This document shows, piece after piece, positions 11,801-23,800 of a stretch of 64,000 nt of DNA. Source of the stretch: Macrobrachium rosenbergii. Its lineage: Eukaryota > Arthropoda > Malacostraca > Decapoda > Palaemonidae. Numbering within the stretch: position 1 is the first letter of the stretch; each line of letters opens with the position of its first letter. The translations under genes were made by a program, and so were the position numbers. The notes beneath the pieces were generated by a model that ran no database searches, was not told where the DNA came from, and saw nothing but the letters and a program-made list of their open reading frames with translations. The stretch lies in contig NC_089767.1 in the NCBI RefSeq assembly GCF_040412425.1, forward strand, positions 4,277,448 to 4,341,447, given 5' to 3'.

Positions 11801-14800
11801 TACTGAGTTAGGCAGTCTCCCTCTTTAGATACCACAAGCAGGGGGATGCTTGTCATGCCACTGGGCAATGTGGCAGTGGCAGGGGAGAGTCCAGGGTAAT
11901 ATGTATCTTTCAGGATGGGTACAGGCTACCTTGCAAGGGGTGCCACCTTCCCCTCTTTTGGATGCCAATTGCTTAACCTCCAGAATTTCCCAAAGCTCTG
12001 ACCCTGTTGGCAGAGGTGAGGGAGGTGCTTTATTAGAATGTGTTAAATTAATAGATAACTTGTCCCTTGGTATCAACAGTTGACTTGTACTGGTGGAGAA
12101 GTCAATGATCTCTCCTTTGATAAAGTTCATTCGTCACACATGGTTCAATATGAAAACAGTGCATGCATTGTTGTTGATTCCATCAGAGAGTGTTACTTGA
12201 TATTTTGGTGAATCTGAAGGCTGCATTTGTTTCTAAAGGACTACAAACCATCACCTTCTATGTAGGAGTACTATCCCTCCATGGGAACTGGAAACAGTCA
12301 TTAAAGCTTGGTCACAAGGTGTTTAACTGGTGACAGGGCAAGTTAGTTGGGGAGTCCCACTCACCTCCCATAAGCTATCACTTTTTTTCAGCTCATTCTG
12401 AATGTGGAGTCAAAGGTTTCTTGCCCTTTCTGTATAAATGATGTTTGTAGTTCTCTTAAATCATAGATGTGAAGAAGGAAAGGCTAGATGTGACTATATA
12501 ATACAGTACCAAGATTCTTGGCTGAAGGGCATCAAGATGATGCAGTTTTACAAATGAGGCAGTTGCTGAGAGATGTGGTTGTGTTTACTGCTGTCAATTA
12601 GTTTGGTTGTATGCTGACATGGGCTTTACTCCTGAAGCAGTCCATAAGTTGATGCAGCGTCCTTCCAGAGCTCTCAAAGAATGAGATGATTTGGGTAAGT
12701 GATGAGAAGGGTTGAGGAACACTGGAAACATAATAGGTACATATGGCAAGCATCAGGATGACCACTAGGAAGGCTCAAAAAATCATTGAGAAAGAGCACA
12801 GATGAAACCTAGACCTGATATGAATCCAGACAAAAAGTGCTCAAGACAGGGGGCAGAGTGAACTTTTTTTTTTCTGACTCCGTAAAATGAAAATCTTAAT
12901 GATGATGATGTGCTATTTGATCTTTCATTACATTGTGTGATTTTGACAGTTAGGATTTTTGACAGCAAGTTATTGTGTATCTAATTAATTTTCTTGACAT
13001 TTGTTCTTAATACTGTATGACTAAATGCAGTAAGCCACAGGCTGATATTCATCATCATTTCAGCAGTTAATTCTTTTGTTTGTTAAAATATTAATTTATT
13101 TGACTGTATTGTGTCTACAATATCATCTTAGTCAATGGGTACACATTTTTTTTTGTTTCCTTTTAATTTTTTTTACTGCATTTTTATCACCTTAGAAAAA
13201 CACTGCTTGTATTGTACAGAGACATAACATACTTCATTTTATATTTCAGATACGGCTTGATTTTGCCCAATAAAAATAAAGCAAGTACATCCCTTGCAAT
13301 TCGCAGTTTAAATCCTCTACAAGATTCTGATGATGAACTGGAAAAAGATGATGATGATGATGAGTCAGCCATCAACTGGGTTGAAGCTTCTCTCAAGGTT
13401 AGTTTGAATTAGAAAGAACAGCTTCAAGTAAATGTTATTTGGAACAAGTTTTTAGTAGCAGAATGAAGTGTGTTATAACTTTCTGGAACAAGATTTTTTG
13501 GTGATTGTATCCCTAAAGTGGACAAGCCTTTTGTTTTACTTTTACCATAATGCCCATCATACTATCTGTGAGAGTTTAAATGTTTACTAGGTGAAAAAAC
13601 CTTCATGTCTTTTTTACAGGTAACTCACCATAAAAGGGGAACTCCATTACTAAGCCAAATTCATGTAGTGCTTACTTTTTGCATGACACAGTTTAAGTTA
13701 ACTGCACATTTCCTTTTGATCTTGGCTCTTCATTTTTCACTCTTGGATAAAGTTAGGCACTCCTTTATGCTAGTCTGAGCTTAGATTAAAGGGAAGAGTA
13801 GTCACTGAATATGCTAGCCCAAGCTTAGATTAAAAAGGGGAGTTGAGATAGGGGTTAATATCTTTGTCTAATAAAAAATCATTGTTGCTGAAATGCACAG
13901 CATTGGTGTAAATGGCAGTGAGTCACAGTGATACTCAGAGAGCTAACAGTGAGCTGGATAAAGTAGGGGATTATAAGGATTTTATTTTGTATAAGTAACC
14001 GATTAGTGAGGTACCATACAGGTAATGTTCAGTGCACTTTGGTTACATAACATATTTTTCATTACAGAAAATTATTATTATGGGAAAGGAAATTGATGAG
14101 AATTTTAATTTTAAAAATGGCAAAAAAAGGTTTTTATAATGTGAGCCATACTTGGAACAGACAGTGATATCAAAAATAGGTTCTTGGGTACTGACCAACG
14201 TAGAACTCCATGGTCAGCAGTAACTTGGTCATTCCCTTCTTTTTGAGGTATAATATAATCATCGTAATGTCTTAGAAGATTGCTGCTGTCTTCCCAGAGA
14301 CTCTTCTGCTTGCAGAGAGCTCTAACCAGCCAACAGTTTAGATTACTTATTTGGAGGCCTCTTACCCTCTGTGGCAAACAAAATGGCTTTTCTAGCTTCC
14401 CTATACAGTCGACCCCCAGTATTCATGGGGGGTGTATACCTCTACCTCCCGCGAATAGCTAAAATCCGCGAATACTTAAAACCCCTCTAAAAATGCTTAT
14501 ACCTGAATACTATTTTAATACAGTAGTTTTGTCTCAAGAAGTGCATTTAATCACGGAAATAATTTGAGAATATTTCTCTGTGAAAATATTCTCAGTAATT
14601 TGAGAATATTTCTCTATGAAAAATGCCACGAATAGGCAAATTTTCCGCAGAATAGTGTGTGCATATGTTCCATAGAGGATCCGCAAATAGGTGAGTCCAC
14701 GAATCCAGAACTGCGAATAGGCTGTGGTCGGCTGTAAAAGCACCCCATCATACGTTTGACACCTGATTATAGTTTCAGGTCCGGGCTCCTCACACTAGAG

Positions 14801-17800
14801 GGTTTTCTGTTTGGAGTTATTACTCCTGACACCAACTTAGATTCTTTACTAACTGATGGTATCTTGGACTAGAGAGTGTTTGGGATGAAGACCTGTCGTA
14901 TCACTTCTTCTGACGGAATAGAATTGGTCTCATTCTCAGTTAGGAAAGCAGGAAAAATTTTGTAGCAAGGACACTTGTTCTGGAAGACACCCTTTTCTTT
15001 GCTGGCAAGGCCTCTGAGGAAAGAAACTTTGAGAGAATCACATGAAACAAGTCTACAAGGTTCTCTGATGGAGAAGCCCAAAAACTGCTCTTCATTTCCA
15101 GCTAGGGTACCATCTGGAGTGGAACTAAGATTAATTCTGAATATTTATTAAAACTGCCATTTTCATTGCAAGGTTGAGTGTTAGATCTTTGGCACACAAG
15201 ATCCCTTCAAGAAATCTGGTCAGGAGCTAGCCAGTTGTCCAGATAAAGAAGAAATTCTGACTCCCAAAGATAACACCACCTGAACACTAGTGAATAATCT
15301 CATGAGTGCACATAGTGCCTTGTTCAGAGCTAAAAACTGAAAACTTGATTATTGAAAACAAAGCCATGATTCCTCAGAAAATCCTGTCAAAGCTGTGAGT
15401 TTGATTGGGTACATGATATACTTAACTTTTGTATATAGTCATCTTTAAAGTAACCTAGTCCTGGTCTAAACTAGTATTAGTGAAGAACCTCTTTTGTTTT
15501 CTCCTGTATTTTTTAATTAAAAGTGTAATTGTTCTTTTGGAAATACAAACTTTTGTCTTTCATATGGGATTCTTCCCTTGTGCAAGTATTTGGAAAAGCT
15601 TGTTCCACAATGGTATCTCCATCTGCTCTCACTTTAGTGGTAAGTGAAGTAGCACTGATTAGCCCTAAGTGATCCTCCCTCCCAGCTCCTGCCCTTGAGC
15701 AGGGAGATTAGAAAGGATCTTCTTTGGTGTTTTGACGACAGGAACCTCCTTGTGGGAGTTCCATTGAGCTCTTCAGGAAATGTGCCTTGTTACATATACA
15801 TCAAAGGAGGGTTGGGTTACATACCTGAATGGCTCATTCATCTCAGGTGTGTGGGCGAACGGCGAATATTATCTGCATATTAAAGTTCTGGAAGTGCAAG
15901 CAACATTGCTAGCCCTGCAGGCATTCCAGGAACAGTTGGTAGATCACTTAGTTGTCTTGATGAGGAAAAAACACTGCAGAGGCTTATTTCGACAAGCAAG
16001 GAGGAACAGTCTTCTTCTTTGTCCACCTCTCTTTCCACTGGCAAGGCAGATGCCTGAGTGGGTGGTTCACCACACTGTCAGACTATCTGCCAAGTACTCT
16101 TCAGGCAAGTGGAATGTCCTTACAGATCAGCTCAGCTGCCAGGGTCAGTTAGTAGGGACAGCTATCCTTACCCTCCAGAATAACAAAGACTTTTCAAGAT
16201 TTGGGGGACATTAGCAATTAATTTGTTCATCTCACAGCTAGACAGAAAACCTCCAGTGTTCTGCTCCCTCATTCTGGGCACCTGGGCAGCCTTGGAAGAT
16301 GCCTTCCAACACCCCCTGAAACAGTCTCATCATTTATTCCTTTCCACCGTGCAGTTTGATTTGTCAGATGATCAACAGGGTCTTGATCACCCCATGTCTC
16401 AGGATCATCCTCTGGCTCCTTGTTGACCACACTTCAGGTGGTGCCCAGAGAGATCCCTCCATGGCCCATACTCCTTTGTCAGTGACTCATTCAGAGGTAC
16501 CACTGGGAAGTCCTCTCCTGTCGGCTTCATGCATGGAGACTGTCCAGTGTTTCTTGCAGGAGAGAGGTTTTTCTTGCAGGACTATGAGGGAGGTGTTTGG
16601 GTACCTCCACATGTTCCTCTGCAAACAAGTACCAAGAAAAGTGGGTCATCTGATGAGATTATTATCATAGAAAGGGTCTCTTTCTGTTCAGAACTTCTGT
16701 TTGACATATTGCAAACTTCCTCTCGTTTACTGTAACCGAGATTATTTCCTCTCAGTTTCTGCAGAGAAAGGTTATCTCTTGGCTTTGAGCCGAGTCTTTA
16801 GACTGAAGGGTTTGAATCTCTCTGCATCAGTAGTATTGTCCATGCTAATGACAATTACTGAACAGTTTTGTCCTCCTTGGGAAGCTCACCCCCAAGTAAG
16901 ATGTGACTTTCGACCGCCGTAGTCTAAATCAAGGGCCGTGTAAGCTTTTCTTCTCCCCTAGTGGACCAGCAACTAGGCCAAGTACCAGCTGGATCAGATT
17001 AAGATAACAGGTAGCTACACTTAGCTTCCAGTCTTTGAGCTTCTTCCTTAAGATGTACTTAACTCTGCTCTTCCCTTTAATGCGGAGGCACGGGGGTCCT
17101 GATAGTAGAACAATACTTGGAACCCATCTTTCGGTGTTAGCCAGAGATACCTGCCTTCCAGCTTGTATATCTTTACAGGGATATTACCTGGTTCCATGTA
17201 CTTTGCTCTGGCATCCCTTTGCCAGACCAGGTAAGAGATTACAGAAGTCCTTGATCTATGCTCACTTTTTGTTACTGGGTTCATGGCACTTCTTAGCGGG
17301 TTGTTCAACATCTAATTAGTTGATGGAGATGACCTCCCACCTAAGGAGTGAAACCCTTAAACAGAAGGCAATGATTTGCATGTCTGTAGAAACAAATACA
17401 TTTTCTTAGGTTTACAAATCAGAGCCTTTTATCAAATTGCTCACCTCAACTTCCTTGCTTAAGGCTAAAGGAAAAAGTGCTTGGTGAAGTCAGATGAGTG
17501 AGGGGTATTACCCATTTACCCCTTGTAAACACTAATTACCTTATTACCAAGTTAAATGACCATCTCCAGCTTGCATTGAAGAATACTCCTTTATAAAAGG
17601 CTCTGGTTTGTATATCTAAGAAAAATATAAAGAATTTTAATGTTATATTTTTTTATTTTTAGAAATCAGCGGGAAACTCAGGACAACAAAACTTGCAGAA
17701 GCGTATGGTGCGTGAAGCATTAGAAGAGGATGCTTCAGTGTTTCAGTATGATGAAATCTATGATGAAATGCAGGCCAACAAATCGGCCCAAGCTGCTGCA

Positions 17801-20800
17801 AAGAAGCAGGCAGAAGAAAAGAAGGTATGTACTTCATAAAACCTCTTCTGTACTGAATACAAAACTGTGAATTAAAGGATCATTATTGTGGGTAATCTTA
17901 GATCCTTAACTTCTTGGTTAATTCCAACTGCTACACAACCTCATTCCTCTTTGTTACTTCCAGGTGCTACACAGTCTTGTTCCTCTTTGTTATTTCCCAA
18001 ATGCTACACAGTCTTGTTCCTCTTTGTTATTTCCCAAATGCTACACAGTCTTGTTCCTCTTTGTTATTTCCCAAATGCTACACAGTCTTCTTCCTCTTTG
18101 TTATTTCCCAGATGTTACAGTCTTGTTCCTCTTTGTTATTTCCCACATGCTACACAGTCTTCTTCCTCTTTGTTATTTCCAAATGCTCTTCTTCCTCTTC
18201 GTTATTTCCCAAATGTTACACAGTCTTGTTCCTCTTCGTTATTTCCCAAATGTTACACAGTCTTGTTCCTCTTCGTTATTTCCCAAATGTTACACAGTCT
18301 TGTTCCTCTTCGTTATTTCCCAAATGTTACAGTCTTGTTCCTCTGTTACACAGTTATTTCCTTCTTCATTATTTCAAATGTTACACAGTCTTCTTCCTCT
18401 TCGTTATTTCCCAAATGTTACACAGTCTTGTTCCTCTTTGTTATTTCCCACATGCTACACAGTCTTGTTCCTCTTTGTTATTTCCCACATGCTGCACAGT
18501 CTTGTTAATTAGAGCAGAGGATTTCTCACACAAGACACAGATTTTTAAATTGTGGTGGTTCCTTTAGGCTTGTACACTTTTTTCAGTGATGGCTTTTCAG
18601 GTTCTAGTGCTTAATCAAAGTTACCATAACTTGTGCAAGAGGTAGAAGCATTACTATTGGCTATTCTTCCATAATTAGTTGTGGATTGTTATTATTACTT
18701 TGGATTATAATGTCCTCTGAATTTTACCTTGATTGCTGGGCGTATTAGTAAATACATTTTCTGTAAACATTTTCAGTAACCTTTCAAAACCTGGTTTTTT
18801 TCCTGTTAATCTTTCTTAAGTACCAAACTTTTTATTCTTTAGTACTGTAAATTTATCTTTTTTTTTTTTTTTACTAGTTTTATACCTCTGCAGACTTATG
18901 AACCATTTTATGTAATGCTGACCATTCAAACTGTAGTTTTGGTATTTTTAAGAAATGAAAAAGCCAATTTACTCACTGTAATTGCCTTGTAAAAGGTGAT
19001 GGTAGGTTAACAAAATTTGCTGCATGGATGCATGTTGTCATTATTCTGGCCTCCACCTTGCAAAGATATAATAATACATTTCCTGGGATCTGTTTTCTAA
19101 TGGTTGTGTTTGTGATGTTCTCTCATTTCATGTTTCCAAATAAGTTTCCTTTTCTGGCCTGTATTTGGTTTTATCCATTCTTAGTAACATGCAGTTTTTT
19201 TCCATAACATCATGGGGGAAATATTTGTTTGATGACAATGTTTTTATCGCTATGTAATCTGCCTAGCTCACCTATCCAAGAGGTTGATATTACTTAACTT
19301 GGAGCATCAAGGAAGACTTCTGTTGGACATATATCACTAAAGATGGCATGCATTAGAACAATTCTTTGTTGATAATTCTGTACTGTACTTGCATTCATTG
19401 CACTGAATGGTGTTTAGGAAGGGTAGTTTTTAAAGAGCAGTGTTAGTCCAAGAGTTCTTGTTAAAAGGGACATCTTTTGATGTTCTCATTTAAGGGTTTC
19501 ACTGATACTTATATTTTGTCACTTGGAGAAGATAAACACTTTTTTTCCTATTTATTTTCCAATATATACACATGTATAACTGAATCACGAAAATATGGAA
19601 CGTGATGAATATATAAAGACAAAATCTCTTTCCTTCGTGGATTTTGTCTTTATTTACATATATATGTATATACATCACAGACATTCACATGCATATATTT
19701 ATTAATAACCTACTACTAAACTGAATGTATAACCATTACACTTCATAGTCAATCAAATAATAAAGCAAATGCTGTTGCAGACCAAAAAATGCTACCATTA
19801 GAAAATGAACAAATGTCACTAACAATTATAAAAGAAGTATTGAGAATTGATAACTGCACTGAAGTCTGTATTCATTTTTCTTTATATAAAAGTACACTTC
19901 TCTTAACATCAACACCAATCATGATCTTGTACTCTTAATGGGGTATCATATCACAGAACTAGGGTGCATTCTCTAGCTGGTATATCTTTTGACTTGTCAA
20001 ATCTAGACCTTCAGCTTTGATCCACAATCAATCTTGAGTCATCCTCACAGTGTCCAGTTTCATCTGCTTTTTTGTGATTTTGAGCAGTTAACTGTGCATT
20101 CCAAATTTCACAGGAAACAGCGAGAGTAAGAGAAAAGTAGATAAGAGAGGAATTACTGTAATAGCAATTCTGCCAAAAATTTGGGCAGCATTTTCCTAAG
20201 ATTAATATCCATAAGAGAGACCTAACTGCATCAAACATAACTCAAGGTATAAATTCCTTTTTGTTCCATATTGTAATCATCATCATCACAAATGCTTTTA
20301 CATAAGCTTTTTCCTTTATAAAGATCACTGATGTAAATCTATAGATTTTGATAGGGCCAGCATGAATGACTTTTATTCAAATAACAGGTGAAAAAACTTG
20401 AGTAAGGTAAGGTTGTCATTGGAAGGGAAGTCTAGTATGCATAACCTGAACAAATAAGGCACTGAAGCATATACAGTAGATTAGCACTTCATGAAATAAG
20501 GATGTGGTCTCACTTCGATCTACAACTCTCCTAATTACGGAAATCACTCTAACCATCTGTACAGTTGTTATTGTGATGTTTACTTAAGGGATGTTTATGT
20601 GAGTGGTGTCCATCAGATCTTGAGATGATTGTATTGCACTGAAGCTGACTGATAAGCTGCTAAACTTAGGAGGTGTAGTTCTGGGCATTTCAGATTTGTT
20701 GGTTTTGAATTTGTCTTTAAATACAAACCATGAAGAGATAATCGGAAAGGGCCATACAGTACTGAAATGATTGCAGCTAGTGGTGACTTGAGCGTTTACC

Positions 20801-23800
20801 TCCTGTTGTGACGTGAGGAGGTCTTCTGAACTAACCATGTGAAACTGTTTAGATGAAATTTATACATTTTCATATTCTGTTACCAGATGATTCAGTACAA
20901 GTCCTTTCTCATCTGCTGTCCTTTGTGTGCACACCTGAGATGGTTGTGGTGTGCCTGAGATACACCTTTACCAACATGGAATATTATGAAGTTCAAGCAA
21001 AAATGCAATGCATTACTACCCTAATACTATTCGTCTTGCATTTTAATACTTTTTTATCTATTTATTTTTTTTTTCTTTTTGAAAAGTGGGATCTCTTCTT
21101 TGTGGATTTCACTTTACTTCCTCTTAATTCTTCCTAATGAACATCATATTCTTTGAAAGCTTGAATTTCAAGCCAATGGCCCCTGTGAGCTTGTTCCATA
21201 TAAATAAGTTTCATCTACTGAATACTAATAATAATAAATAGCCATCAGAATTCTGAAAAGAAATCATTACAGTATTGCCATTTGCACAAAAATATCAAAC
21301 TCTTTAAAATGTAGGCCAGATAACAATCTCCTTACCGAGATGCACTCAAGGTACTGTACTCTGTACACTGACTATAAATATTGGCTATAAATTTGAAAGC
21401 AACACATCCTGAATTAGAATTAGAGCAATTACAATATAACTCTATACCAAATGTGGAATTAGGATGATGCTATAATGAATATCTGAATTAATACCCTCTG
21501 AGGTTTTAGAGTGAATGTATTTTGTTTACTAATCTTAGAAAAGCTAATAGTTAATATAACATGGTTCACCCAGTTGCTGATATAAAGGGTATGGCAGCAT
21601 TTTATTCTGCCTTACCAACTAGGGTTGCAGCTTGTGTTAATGATAATATGAACTGTGAGTGGCACTCATTTTGAAATTGAATTTTCCTTTTGACTAGTAT
21701 GTTTCTACAGAGATCTGTAATGGAAGTACATGAAAGGAATGTTTATATTCTAGTGGTGTTATTCCCTTCTTTCTGGGAGTAGTGCCTTATTGGATGCATC
21801 GCTTTTTATGTTTCAGAACAGTGTAGAAGCTTCTTTCAATACATTAAGATACTACCTCCTTGGTTTTTGGGGGTCATTTATGCTCTGTGTACAAAGACTA
21901 GGTTAAGGTTTACACAACTGAAAAAAGTTAGACCTAGGCTTCCCAAAGTCCTAAACACTCATTGCCTGTGTATTTGCCTGTGTATTTGGTGAAAAATTTA
22001 ATTTTTGATTGAAAGTTCATTTCTGTTTGCAATGGAATGATAAATACCTGAAGTCGTTTGGTAATGGAGTAGTTTTGATCTGTATACATGACCTGTGTTT
22101 AACTTACATAATCTTTTCAGCCAAAATACATCCAGAATATTATAAAACAAGCAGAAAAGAGGAAACTAGAAGGTGAACGTAGGACAGAACGCAAGGTTCA
22201 GAAGGAGCGTGAGGAGGAAGGAGACATGTTTGCAGATAAAGAATCATTTGTCACACCTTCATACTTGAAAAAGATGGAAGAATTGAAAAAAGCTGAAGCT
22301 GAGGCTAAGCTTGAAGAACTGCGAGAAGGTAATTATCATCTTTGCGTACTGTACAGAGTTATGGATGTTTGTTGTGCTATCAGGCTCTCACTAGCATGCA
22401 AGTTTGCACCAATACAAAAGACAAACCTTATATTTTATCCAAGCTGAACTGCATGATGGGGGTAAAATTAGTATTGCTGCCTTATTGCTTTCATCATCAT
22501 CATTGCCTCTAATGCCATGTATGACACAAAGAGCCACATTGAAATTCTGCTGCATTTGTCTATCCTGTGTTTTATCTTCAACAAATCTTGATGCATCTTG
22601 AAGCCATCTCAGCTCTGATCCAGGTTTTGGGCAAAAAAATTGGTCTCGGCTAAGCCCTCTGTCTTATATGGCCCACCTGTCTTTTTCTGTTTGCTTCCCC
22701 TACTGTGTGACTGACAGAAGTCCTTCCTTATTTCTCAGTCCTCATTCTTTTCATCAGTGGATAAAGCTGTTTTAGTGATTTAATCATAGCAATAGGATCA
22801 AAAGTACAGAATAGGGAATTTGCTGTGATGTATAGTGAACTGTGACAAAATGTGTCCATTTTTAATTGTGAGATGGAAAGTAGATTGTTACACCAGTTAA
22901 GCTAAAGGTATTTAGCGTGAGGATTAACCATGCAATAAATCTGTAGAGCTTTAGACAATAGTGAGTTTCTTCATGTGGTAATGTTTTTGTTCCATGTGGA
23001 GAGTTTGAGATTATGACTTAATTGTTTCCAATATTGCTCTATTTTCTAGAAACCCCTTGGAGAATCTCATAAAATTGATCATAATATTTCTATGCTTCAA
23101 CGAATTTTTTTTACGTATTTTTGAAATGTTGATGGTGCTGTAATATTGCGTTTTTTTAATTTTTGTGCTTCACTATAAGTTCCTAATTTATCCTGTCATC
23201 AGTGATCCTTCTCAGAGTTCCTGTCTTGTCTCAAATTTTCCCCCTTACTTGTTATGGGAGATTCTTAAACTAAAATGATCTTGTCCTGAATTTTTGGCAT
23301 GGATTTGAACATATCTGATTAGGAAAAAAAAACTGCAGAGGTTAGGAAGGCAGTCCTTCAGTCTGTCTTTAGAATGTAATAATTTCAAATTACTGTATAT
23401 GAGGCCTAAGTGTAGAGATTTGTATGATGATTACTTGTAAAGATTATACCATGATCCTATGCAACCATACTTCCTTCATAAGGAGTTACTCCAAGTTGGG
23501 TTATTGTACATGACACTCAAGTGCCTTTACTTCATCATTTCTACATAGTTCTTAGTAAACTTTCATTTCATATTTTATGTGAAGTTGAATCAGAAGTGAC
23601 TCAGTTCAACAATAACTGTGTTTCATCAAATAATTATAGTTTCACCAAAGGTTTTATAATAGCTTTAAGAGAATCAAGATATCAATCATATTTAAATGTT
23701 TAAAAACAAAGAATACTTCTCTCTTACTTTCCTATTTAAACTTTAGACATATTTCACTGGAGCTTTTTCCATAGCTCTTTAGCTCTTGTTAGGCATCAGT

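Larger units (their letters stand above)
5855..13249 (+). other. NSRP1: NSRP1 intron 1, made largely of repeats
   Basis: This 7.4-kb intron holds a SINE (6157-6455), a deleted DIRS-like element (about 7230-8740) with an internal duplication, and two further terminal-repeat-like blocks of the same family (about 9050-9420 and 12240-12440). Between them, 10.8-11.8 kb is probably decayed gag-like sequence. The segments 6456-7230, 8741-9050, 9421-10800 and 12441-13249 show nothing I can assign. Confidence 0.7.
15520..17620 (+). mobile_element. Decayed DIRS-like retroelement, sense to NSRP1
   Basis: It contains RNase H-like and recombinase N-terminal-like segments (listed separately) and ends in a terminal block at 17340-17620 inverted relative to those at 9.06 and 12.24 kb. 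The left end is poorly kept (about 15540). Frames are broken several times, and it lies wholly within intron 2. Confidence 0.7.
13398..17662 (+). other. NSRP1: NSRP1 intron 2
   Basis: It contains a pogo/Tigger-like MITE (14406-14734) and a decayed DIRS-like element (about 15520-17620) on the sense strand. The stretches 13398-14403 and 14737-15520 contain no feature I recognise. Confidence 0.8.
17825..22120 (+). other. NSRP1: NSRP1 intron 3
   Basis: It starts with a ~37-bp minisatellite (17935-18507). A short dispersed repeat lies at 19566-19690 and a LINE 3' end at 20985-21240. The rest (18510-19560, 19700-20980, 21245-22100) is AT-rich with no feature I can support. Confidence 0.8.

Noticed and set aside
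17935..18507. CRISPR-like array
   Set aside because: The repeats are contiguous with no unique spacers, and the sequence is eukaryotic.
17888..18567. Three overlapping ~200-codon open frames rich in Cys, Phe, Leu and Ser
   Set aside because: They are the rotating frames of a 37-bp tandem repeat inside NSRP1 intron 3.
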